A stretch of DNA of 64,000 nucleotides, taken from assembly GCA_022575985.1 (NCBI GenBank), contig JAKSXM010000231.1, positions 188,501 through 252,500 of the forward strand. Reading direction: 5' to 3'. The notes below the pieces were generated by a model. The model ran no database searches. It saw only the letters and a list, made by a program, of their open reading frames with translations, and was not told the DNA's origin. A program made the translations under genes and the position numbers. This stretch comes from Anagrus nilaparvatae (taxonomy: Eukaryota > Arthropoda > Insecta > Hymenoptera > Mymaridae). Within the stretch, counting starts at the first letter, position 1; each line of letters begins with the position of its first letter. This document shows, piece after piece, positions 23,501-35,500 of the stretch.

Positions 23501-26500
23501 TATTCATACTATCCAATTACAATTTCTCTGGCAAAAAAATTAATTATTTTTTTGTGCTTTTAAAGGCTTAAACTCGGCTTAAAATAAAACTAAAAATTTT
23601 AAGTTTAAAAGAATATGTACCAAACGCTATTACATATATTTACCAACCATCATTTGAATATTTTGCAAAATTTAAATCACATAGGGTATAAATATTAATT
23701 TAAAATTGTGTATTTAAATTTACTTATAGTACCTGGTTTTATGTTTAATAACTTAAAACGAAATATTCTTAATTTATATTAATTTTTCTTGTTTATTTTT
23801 AACCATTTTAAAGAGAATTAATCAATTTAAATGATTTTTCGTCTAATAAGTTTAAATATAATTTTCTTCAATGAAAAAAATAAATTTATTTTCTATTTAC
23901 CTCAAGTAAACTGATTTTTTGAAGAAAAAAGAGCTCCTTATTTGTCTTAAATAGAAAGTACATTTGCCGCAATAATATCAACTTAAATAATCCTTATTAT
24001 AATCCTCATTAAAAAGTTCATTTTTCTTAAAACAGTGAAACTCTAGTTTAACTCCATTTCCAGTTTTTGGAAACAAAACGAACAAACCCGATGCTACTTT
24101 ATTTTTTTAATACATTCAGGTGCTTATAAAACTAGTCTTTATTTTTATTTATTAGCTTAACGTATAATCCTTAGGTAATTTCTAAAACTTAAACTTTATT
24201 CTATAAATATAATATTCTGCTAATATAATGAACTGAAAATCAATTTAATATTTACTATTTAAAAAAATATATATGTGTTCTATGTACTTTAACGCTAACA
24301 TCTACATAAATCCTATAACACTGTAATTTAATTAAACATGCCATCGCTTCATTAACACATTTTCCTAGGGTAAAGTTTGTTGGATAATTTTGAAAATGTA
24401 AATGGAGATACCCAGCTTATTTATGACAGTTATGGAGCTAATCCTCATGCTTCTCTTGCATTTTGACTGACACAAGAAAATCCTCTTTATCGCAAAATAA
24501 TATTCAATTAAAAAAAACTTGCCTCAGCCTTTACTTTGCCCTGCAGCTTATACTGTTTTTATGATCAAAACAGCAGCAAAGAAAAAGTTTATGATAATCA
24601 AAGTTTCCTAGTTTTTATTATAAAAAAAAAGTTGAAATAATGTTAACTCTCGCATTTTTTTCATTTTAGCAATAAACGTATTATAAAATTTTGCATTGAA
24701 AGATAAATTTAAAATATAAAAAAAATCCAAAAATTATCACTTATAAAATAATTCACTCTTTTTTAATAAAAAAAAAAAAAAAAAAAAAAAAAATAATAAT
24801 AATAATAATAATAATTATTAATAATTATAATACAATAATATAATGTAGCACCTTCTTTAAAAAATAATAAATTTAAATAAACTATTTATAAAAACCACAA
24901 TTTTCATTAACCCAAAATTAATTTTATCACTTAAAAAGGCACGTTTTTTTAAAACACAAACAAGCACCAATGAACACTTGGAAATTTAATTTTGATTCAT
25001 CCAAAAATCGACTCGTTCAACGAGTAGTTAGATAATCAAATATTCTTTAAGCACCACAAATACTAGTAAATATAATAAAACCCTATTGAAAATAAAATTT
25101 AACAAAAACTAATCGCAAGTAACAATTATAAAGCACTTGTTTTTGATATTTTTGGCAACTGTAAATATAAATCCTTTAAAAAAAAAAGTATTTATATATA
25201 ATATATAATATATACTTTATGTTGTAGCACAAACAACGCAAAATTATTATTATTGACTTGTCGTTCATTTGATTAATTTATTTTTTGAATGTTAGGCACT
25301 TTTTTGACTAAAGACTAGGAACCATCAGTTATTATATCGTCACACTAGAAAAATTATTTTTTTCAATATCTGTTGGTTCGCAAACCTCATCATATTTTTT
25401 ATCAGCTTCTTCGGCAAGGAATCTTGCTTCTTTTAATTGATTTTCTAAAGCATCCATACGTTCTTCATCTGCCAAACTTCGGTTTTCAAGAATCTTCCTT
25501 GCACTTAAAAGATATTAAGATTAATGAAAAAATAATAATAATCATTAAATTATATTATTAATTGTTTAATTAATATTTGTTTTAATCTGCCACACTGTCT
25601 GCTACTTCAGCACCTAAAATTTTTAAATTTATATAGCTCGCATGACAATAATTGATCAATAGTCAGAAATTAGAACTGGCTAATATTTTTATTTGAAAAA
25701 TTGTGATAACATAAGAATGCTGATGTATGATCAATTATTTATCTAACTTAAAAATTAAAGGGAAAGGGATGGAAGGATTGAGATAAAAATTAAATTTTTT
25801 TTCTATTTTCCCTTTGACCCACCTCTTCATATTTTTTGTCAGCCTCTTCTGCAATAAGTTTAGCTTGTGCCAGTTGTTGTTCTAGTAAACTCACTCGGTC
25901 ATCCTCCATATTTGTGCGATTTTCAAGGGCCTTACGGATCCTAATATTTTTGAAAGACACGCAATAATTGTTATAAGTTTGGAGAAACAATAAAAAATTT
26001 TTAAAGGCTTCGGGAAAATATGGATATTTTTTTTTGTTTGTGGAAAGTAATTTTTTAAAGATAATCATTTCTAGAAATAACATTAAGTTTGCATTTTTTA
26101 TTTTTAGTGAGTTACTTTTGGCACTGATAAGGAGGTGCAATTAAAATATTATTTCTTTTGTTAATTGTGCTTTAAATATTTATTTCAAGTAATGATGAAG
26201 AGACAAATAAGAAATATTGAATTAAAAATTTTAAATAATTAATGTAGAATAACATTAATTTTTTTGATAGTAGTGAAATAAAAATATAAATAAATAAATT
26301 ACTTTCCATAGAATTTGAAAATTCCAGTTTATCATTGACATCTTGGCAAAAAAATAATTAAATAAAAGTTATACTTAATTCTTGAACTTTCAATTACTTT
26401 ATTTGTAATTTATTAGTAATTATTAGCCAAAATGCAATGACTCAATTTTTGATAAAAATTTGTTAAAAGAGCAAATTATGTAAATCAGCCAAGAGAATCC

Positions 26501-29500
26501 TATTTTTATACATAGTTATAATATATAAGAGTAATTTTTCTTTTCTATTTAAAAAAATTAGAATTATTGATAATATAACATGAAGGTTAAAAATTTTTTA
26601 TTGATACATGAATCATAAGTATATTTTTAAAGATGCTGTTTAATAAACGTCTCATTTAAATGTTTAGAATTAATAAGCATTCCTTTTGTATATTTTATTG
26701 TTTATAATAAAAAATATATTTATTTAATAAAAACAACTTTCTATTTTAACAAGTTTCTCTAAAATAACATTGCAAAATTCAGTACTTAATTAACATGATT
26801 TATGTAAATATTAAATAAAAAACCTATCCAAATATATAAATTAAAAAAAAGTTAAATCCTTTCTTAGAAAAAGAATCTTCATATATGTAACTGATGATTT
26901 CATCAACAACCTTGGGGACAAAACCGTTGCTATGTATACAATATACATTTATAAAGAAAGATTTTGGTTTAATTTAAAATCAAAGAAACCTTGAATTTAA
27001 TATAAAAACTAAAATCATTTAAAAATAAGGATTTTCTTTTTTTAAGAATATCAATAGTAGGCTAAAAAGACATTGCGATTAATCATATCTTTCTGTTGTT
27101 TTGTTACAAGAGTTGATCGAAACTAGATGTTAAGCTTCATGGCTATTTTATTTTAAGCTTTTATACTTCATAATAAAGAAAAGAAGTAACAATTGGAATA
27201 TTTCTGATAGAATATAGTCTAAAAATTGTTCGAGGAAAAAGCATCTGCATCAATATTCAACTCGTTCCTAAGGTTAATTTAATTCAATGAGCACATTTGA
27301 GATTTTGAATTTATCTTTGCATATTTTCCTAACAAAATCAAATACTCGTTTAATTAATTTCAAAATTTTTACATAAATTTGTTGAACCTTAAGTTAAATA
27401 ATAGAAATATAAGATTCTCTTGTTGAATTTACCTTAAACTAAGAAATTAGTAAAAGATTAATGTTTATGTAAGAATGTATTAACAAGTTTACCGTTCACT
27501 TTCATCTGCAGCTTGAGAAGCCTCCGCTAACTTAGCTGTTGCTGTGGCTAAACGTTCCTCAGATCGTTCTAAATCTTCTTCCAGAAGTTGGATACGTCGG
27601 TTAAGGGCAGCAACTTCAGATTCAGCCTAGAAAAAAATAAAAATAGTTGAATAAAAATTATTTTTATAAAAGCGAAGTTATTTTTTTTCTACTTTTTGAT
27701 AAATTATAAATTAAAAAATGTTTGTATTCCTTTGGATACTATTAAGTATGATTGATTTCATTGATTTTTCGTTCACCGGTTTTACGCAATAATGAACGCA
27801 ATTTATGAAGAACAATTAGTTAAGTAAAATAAACAAATCAGAAGCATTCAATTATCAGTTGAAAAAGCTCAGAATAAAAGAACAAAATTAAAAATGACAA
27901 TAGTAAAAATATATTATTATTTATATTTAGTAATAGTTATAGCAAAACAACTACATGCACCATTGATTTTTTACTTAAAAAATAAAAAAATAATGATAAT
28001 AATAATAATAATAATAATGACAAACGCCCGGAAATCCGTGGTGTACGCAAAATGATTCTTTGCTGTCCATTACAGAATTTTATTTTATAGTTATTATTAT
28101 CATTTGAAGTCAGTGTAGGTATAAAAATACATAATTAAAAAGGATAAAAAAATTAATTTTATATTGACAGGTGTTTATCCTTGTATAATTTATTAGCCTT
28201 TACTAATTCTAATAATTTTATTTACCTATGATCATTAAAAAACAGGAAGGGAAGTGTTTATTTTTTTCTATATCAAAAAAGATAATGAAATATAACTTTT
28301 TACTCTTGAAAAATTCAGGGAAAAAGTCTTCTTAAAATTTAAAAGTACATATAATTATTTTAATACATATAAATTTTCAGATGATAAGAGTATAGAATGT
28401 AAAATTGCAGTATTTTTTTTTTATATACTTTTTTTTCTTCATTTATCTCAAATTTCAATTCTCTTTTAAAATATTTATGTAGTCTTATTAAATTACAAGA
28501 AATCATGAATTTTCTACTTAAAATTCCTATGAAAAATTTTTTGAAACATTCTCTATTATTTATCATGTGGAATAATTTTAAAAAATTAAAAAAGCGAAAT
28601 CAAATATGATTATATTTTTTTATCTAGTTTAAGATAAAGCAATAATAATTAAAATGAAATAAGGAACAAGGTGATAGTATTTTTAAGTGTTTTTTATCGA
28701 TAATTATTTCAACAATGATGAAAAATATTTTTTCTACTCAACTAATAGAATTCCATATTAAAAAAAAAAATAATAATCAATCTTGAAATTAATTTTCCAT
28801 TTATGGATTTTTTATCCAACTAAAACTTACAATACTCATTCAGTCATAAAAGATTTAATTTGCTGTCATTGTTATGATCACTTTAATCTTTCAAACCACG
28901 CCTTTTTTACGCTTTTTAGAGGTTATGATAGTTAAAACTTCAACAAAATATGCAAATATTCGACGAAAAACTTGCATACTTGCATAAACGGAGTCGTGCT
29001 CCAAAACATAATTGGTTATTTATACCTGTAAGAGAAAATGGAAGACTTTTTTTATACAACTAGACTAAGACCCAGACATTTATTAAAGAAAATCTTTCAG
29101 AGTTTTTTGCCGGTTAAATCCATGTTAAATGTTTAAAAAGTGGGATATGAAGAAAAAAAAGAAGAAAGCCCGAAAGTTCGTCATCGTCGCCGTCGTTGTC
29201 GATAAGGTTAAGGGGCCCCTCCCCATTACCTTAAATTCTCTGGACAAATACACATACAAGATACAACAAACTACATGACTACTCTCTTAACTCTTATAAA
29301 TTCTTTCTCCTTGACTTTTCGTAGGCGGCTACAAAAGTATATCAAATTTATATCATAGAGATGCTAATTTTAATTTTAATTTTCATACACAACAAAAAAT
29401 AATTTCTTTCTTGGCTACATTTAATGAATTTAGCAAAAACGTCGAGCACTCACTTCCTCGCGTCGAAGCATCTCAACCTGGAGCCGCTTGTGATAATCAC

Positions 29501-32500
29501 CGCATTCGTCCTTGTATTTCTCCATTTCTTCTTTAGTTTGCCGCATTTTCTTCTTGAGCACGTCTAATAATGTACCTCCTTGGATTTGAGTCGTCATCTT
29601 TTTTTGTTATATGTATAATACAGTAATAAAAATCACTTGCAAAGGATATTTTGTATTAAATCGATCGTACAAACACGCACAAATACACTAGAGCACCAAA
29701 AGGAATCCTAATGGTATACAATCGAGTTATAGTTTTCCGGTTTACCGGCTTTATACAATACAATATGACGCTCTTTTATTTATTTTATTATTATTAATAA
29801 GAAAAAAAAATAATATTCAAAGGCACTTGACTAACTTAAGCCATACACTATTATTTATCAAAGCTCGTTTTCAACAATAAATCAAGCAACTTATTGTGTT
29901 CATTTAGCTTCACAAATTTTTAAGTATATTTTGCAACAATTAAAGCGTTATCTTTAAAAATTCTCTATCTCTTTTTGACCTTATTGACATGAAACTTATT
30001 TATCTTAATGGACAATGTTAAGTTTAAATAATTTTACTTGTAATAACCGAAATATTATGCAAAAATACTTAAAAAATACAAAAAGGAGCGACGTGTTAGA
30101 GCTGCCTTTACGACCACTGGCTGCTCTCTCTCTTTCTCTCTCTCCTAGTATTCTCAATACAATATGGCGACTCATGGGGTGCGCTAAATACCGCATATAC
30201 GCAGCACAATGGAGTTAGACCCCTTTTTATTTTTCTTTATATACAACGATCCATCCTAACCATCGAGATATCCTAAAAAGTACATGTCATTGATAAAACA
30301 ACTATATTACTATTTTCTTTACATTGGTTTGGTACAATAAAGGTACATTTACATATGGTCTTCTTATGCTTCTTACTTCTTATGCTTCTTAGCGCTAAAA
30401 TTCAAACTTTTTTTCGTTTTTTTAAATTCTGCACCATAATTTAAAATTTTTTAATTAAATAATGTATTTTTACAATGATTAAACTTAAATAACAATAAAA
30501 AAATTATTTTTCATTAAAAATTACATATAAAACCGTTTTTTTACGATTGTTCGAATAACATAACCTAACTTTCTATAATACTGATAATTGCATTTAAGTT
30601 ATATAAAAATTTATTAACATGGTTTATTTGATTAATATTAACTAAATTTATAAAAATAAATATTTTTCAGTATGTAAATTAAGAAAATAAGAGAATTAAA
30701 TAAAATTAATTTGAATTTTTGCGCTAAGAAGCATAAGTAGACCATGTAAATGTACTCTAAGAATAAAATTAAAATGCAATAAAAATTTCAAACTTCAATT
30801 GAAAAATTTTTTTAAATATGTACTCAAAATTTAATTTTCGCAGATTGTAATGAACTAATTTTGAAAATTCAAAATCTTTATTCCATTGGTTATAATTATA
30901 ATACGCAATTAATTATAATTTGCATAATTATTAACAAAATATGATCTATGATTTAACCTGATAAAAATGCATTTTTAATCGCAATAAATCCGCTGAAAGC
31001 TCGCAAAAATAGAGTGAAAATAAAATATATTGCAGTTTTTAATATTCACCCCTCTCCCAGAAAAGATTTCTGGATACGTGCTTGTCTATAATGTAATAAT
31101 TATGGGAAGTAAAAACTTATTACAATAAAATCTGAGAATAAAAAAGATTCCAAATTCACAATTAAATAATTAGATTTTTTTCAGTAGCTTTTTTTAGATA
31201 AGAATAGTATATTTACGGCTCGTGTCCAGAAAAGTAAAGAATGGCCCAAATCACACGTAAATTAGTTCATGGTAAACTGCGATTTGGGGCATTCTTTATT
31301 TATGGACAAGGGCCGTATATAAAATTTTTCTGCGGCAGTAGCAAGAAATTTCGATTTTCTCGGCCGCGTAGCATCCAGAAAAGTTCATTCTATTATATTA
31401 TTTGGTCCGCCATATTGGGAAATCAAAAAATATAGTGGTGTGAAAAAATGAATATTTTCACCCATAAAAACGTTTTTCTCAACCTCAAAAACCCCCCAGG
31501 TAATTGAGAAACTTGCTTTGTTAGTGCTTTTAGGTTCGCCATCTTGGAAAATCGGAAAATATTTAAATAACCTTTTTGGGTCAATAATATTATGAATGAT
31601 CACGAAGATTTTGAACTTAGAAAATGCATAACTGGGTTGAATTTCATCGTAAAATAATAATTTTATTTTAAATCAGTTAATTTTTCCCTGTCAATTTATT
31701 TCATTAAGAAAAAAAACTATTTTAATGAACTAAAATTTACTTTTCAAGTCAAAAACTATTTATAGCTTCAAATAGCAGGATTTATTTGAGACAGTTTTTA
31801 TTGGTTTTTGACGTGTAATTTAAAATTTAGTAGATGAAAATAATTTTTTTCTTGAAGAAATTAATACTCAGGAAAAAATTAATCCATTTAAAACAAAATA
31901 TATTATTTACGATGAAAATATTACATATTTTAAGTTTAGAAACAGGCTTTTTTAATAAAATTGCAATATTTGTTAAGACGAATTTTAGCAAAATCTTAAA
32001 TTTTCGATAACTTGGCTAAATTTTATCGTAAAAATAAAAGTTTCTTTTTCTTCAGGAGTGGTTTTTCCCTGTAGCCCAAGATCTTTATCTATTTCTATAA
32101 ATTTTTTAAAAATTCATTTGTAAAAAATTAATTTTTCTGATTTTGATCTCTCAGTCAGCCATAAAATTGACTAAAAGCTTTTTAGATAAGCAGATTCAAG
32201 TTACTGCTATGAAAATTCGAAAATAAAAAAATTATTTCCAAAAAGTTTTTAAAGTCAGATTTCGTCATTTTTTTTTTGCTTTTCGCTGGTTCAAGCTTGG
32301 TGTGTGCCCACTCTATTGGAATTCTAATGGAAAAATTCTCGGAAAAATTCTATACAATTTTTTTACGAAAAAAATGTAAATTTCTCACTAGGATTCCATG
32401 ACTGTCTCTGCTTCCAAAGGAAAAAAAATTACCATGTATATAAAAAATATAAACTGGGGGCAATCTTCATCTGTATATAGAGCTCATGCATAAAGGCACA

Positions 32501-35500
32501 TGAGCGCGCGCAACCACTGACTCCCACAAGTTTTGATAAAATACATATACAATGATACTAATACTATACATGCATGTTGGTAATAATAATAATATTAATA
32601 ATAATAAAACCTATAATAATTACGCATTTCGACTCTCTTTTTTGACTTTTTTCCGAGCTTTTTTCTATAAAATCAGGATTATTCCGTAGGGCATGGCTCT
32701 CGGGATGGCACAATAGTATGAATATTTTTTTTTAAATTTATTTAGATGTAAAATAAAAAACTTAAAATCTTATTTTTAATATGAAAAATAATAATTGCAA
32801 ATAAATTTCTTTTCAAGCGCACATTTGGTTTGGCTTAAAAATTGTTTATAAAATAATAAATGAGCCAAATGCAGGCCAAATGTGAAGTCACGATTGAAAT
32901 ACGCGTAATACAAGAGTAACTTCCCCGATCGGGTATTTAATGCTGGAGCATAGTTAAGTATCATATTATAATAAATGATCACGAAGGTATAGTATATTTT
33001 AAATGACTGATTAAAAACATGAAATTAAAGGTAAATGCAAATAAATGTGTCGCATAAATACAGTTAAAAGTCTTTCGTAAATAGGGAATTAAATCAAGAG
33101 ATGCACTCTTACCGGTATTCCCAACAAAAAATTGAACAAAAAATAATAATAAATGATAAAAATGTATGAATGTGTTATCAGGTATACCAATTTTTTGCGT
33201 TACCACAACAGTATAAAAAATGAAAGCATTGACAAATAAGTGACAGTGGCAAAAAGGTCGTAAAATATTATAATAATAATAATAAAAAAGTAATGATTCT
33301 GATACATAATAATTTATTATAACAGAAAGAGGCTTTTTGAAAGGACAGGATGAACATGCCGCACCCTTTTAACATTTAAGTTAGTTTTCAAAACACGTGT
33401 GAAATTCATATGCACCCAGCCAGGAAACCAATATATTGAATAGAAAAACAATTTATTTTTACATCCTATATTTACCGCTTTATCATAGATTACATTCAAG
33501 CTCTGGCTCAATAGCTAAATAATTATGTGTGGACAGTATTAAATCTTCAAACAGTGTGAAACTGCATAAATTTGTTGTATTCAAACTTTGAATTCTATTG
33601 AATGCTTCATAGTAAACCTATTTTTAAGTATATTTGAACAAAAAGAATATAATTTTATAATCTAATCACCTAATATTATTTTAATGCATTTTCTAAATTC
33701 TTGTTTCTGTATTAGTTTTTAAAGGGAAAAGTTTTTAAAGTTAATACTCGAGTTAATAATGGCTTTAAATTTATTGCTTGTTATTTTAGAAAATAAATAG
33801 CATGGATGAACATGTCAATTTGAGTCAAGTATATATATCTATTTTACAATTTAAAAGCTTATATTTTTTTTATGCCTAAGTTAATTTTATTAAATTATTG
33901 AAATTGATTAGTTTTTGCATTTGAACTAAAATATTTTGAAACTTTTCATTTTCATTCACTATTCATAAATATTCAAATTGTATTTGCAAATAGATAAAAG
34001 GGACACAAATAATAAGGCATAATTTATTTTGTCAAAAACTAAAAAGAAAAAAAAAAACTCTCAAGATAGCTTCTGTATTTTCTCACTTATTTAGAAAAGA
34101 AACTTTAAACTGCGAATAACTATTTTTACAGATATGCTGGTGTTCTTATATGTATCTTCAATCATTAAAATAAAAAGTAAAGAATATAAACAAAGAAAAT
34201 TAAAGTAAAAGTATATATACTTTAACTTAAAAAATTTTTTGCTTGCATCCAATAAAACTCATGAGAAAATTCCTAATTAAAGCTCAGCGTTTTAAAATGA
34301 TATAATACCATTTTTAAGGTGCTTTTAATATTCTAACACAATATTATTCAATACTAATCATAAGTACGTTAACCATCATACTAACCCTTTTTAATTGATT
34401 ACTGGTAAGATTTTTAAGCTCATTTCTAATTAAATTAAACTTCATCATGGTATCACTTGAAAATATCGAAAATCCAAAAGCAAGACCAGGATAATCGGCA
34501 CAACGCTTTCTTCTCCTAGCTTCTCTTTCAGATTGTATTTCAGTTCGTTCGCTTGGACATCTCAGCCTGATCAACTCAGCCATTTCAGGATCTTCCTCGT
34601 TAATTGTACTCTCTTCATCCGAAATGCCATCACCCTGAGCTCTTGCGACAGCGTGCTCAAGCTCAGGGCTTTGAATATCTTGTTCTTCCAAATTATAAAC
34701 ATATTTCCATTGCTCTGAAGATTCATCATCGTTATCGTTATCGTTATCATCTTGGCCACACTGCGCGGGCCTTTCATTATCAATAAAATGATCTGGAGCA
34801 GTTTCTTTGATTTTTGGAGCACCAATTATTTGCCTTGGTGACGATAGATTTATGTTAAAAGTATTAATTTTTTTTTTAGGCGATGACTTTGCTCTATAAT
34901 TTTGTAGGTTAGATGAATTGGCAATTGGTTCCCCGATGGGGCCACACTGCGCGGGTCCACCATCAGGAGATAAAGAGGTACTGAATGAACTGTTATTGTT
35001 GTTTGTTAGTGACTGCGAGGTCTGAAGTTGATCAAGGCGCCGGCGAGTCGTATGTCGAGGATGATGTTGATGACCACGTCTTCGAGTATTTGAAGTTTTT
35101 GTCACGGACAATGGTTCCATGAGTCTTTTTAAATTTTCTTGCTATGTACTTATTTTCTGTTATATTTGTCATCGGAATTGCCGTTATTTTAACTTCGTGG
35201 GTGTTAAATTACCATAAAAATCGCTAAGGATACTGTTGTCGATATCGGGGGCAATGTTATTATTACTATTATATTTTTTTATCTTGAATCATCTTGAATT
35301 CGTATTTCGTCAGCGCATCAGCTGAGCCACTCACACAACCATAGAAGTCGCCATCTTTTTTTAAATCTTTTATATTCTACAAGTACTATTTGATTAAATT
35401 GACGCTAGATGGCGTAGTAATTCGTCGCTATGGTAGAAATTTTATTTTCTAGAGCGGGAAAATTAAAATTTAAAAATTCGTATCTTAATAAAAGAGTGCG

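Larger units (their letters stand above)
22280..25385. other. Tm1 intron with one MITE and a microsatellite
   Basis: The longest gap between internal Tm1 exons. Contains the MITE at 22643-22799 and an A-run plus (TAA)n microsatellite at 24770-24830. No further exon of tropomyosin length or sequence found. Confidence 0.4.
29598..34385. other. Tm1 intron with repeats and an upstream promoter region
   Basis: No separate gene. Contains the GA-rich candidate promoter at 30100-30215, the hairpin repeat at 31206-31600, (TAA)n repeats near 32581-32608 and 33270-33287, and otherwise AT-rich sequence. Short open frames between 32.7 and 33.5 kb show no coding character. Confidence 0.4.

Noticed and set aside
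25790..26140. Single 116-codon reading as a gene
   Set aside because: The C-terminal part is Tm1 exon 4a read through its acceptor into the intron; only 25823-25940 is coding.
34533..34825. Three other open frames overlapping the Tm1 head exon
   Set aside because: Shadows of the 245-codon frame on other frames and strands.
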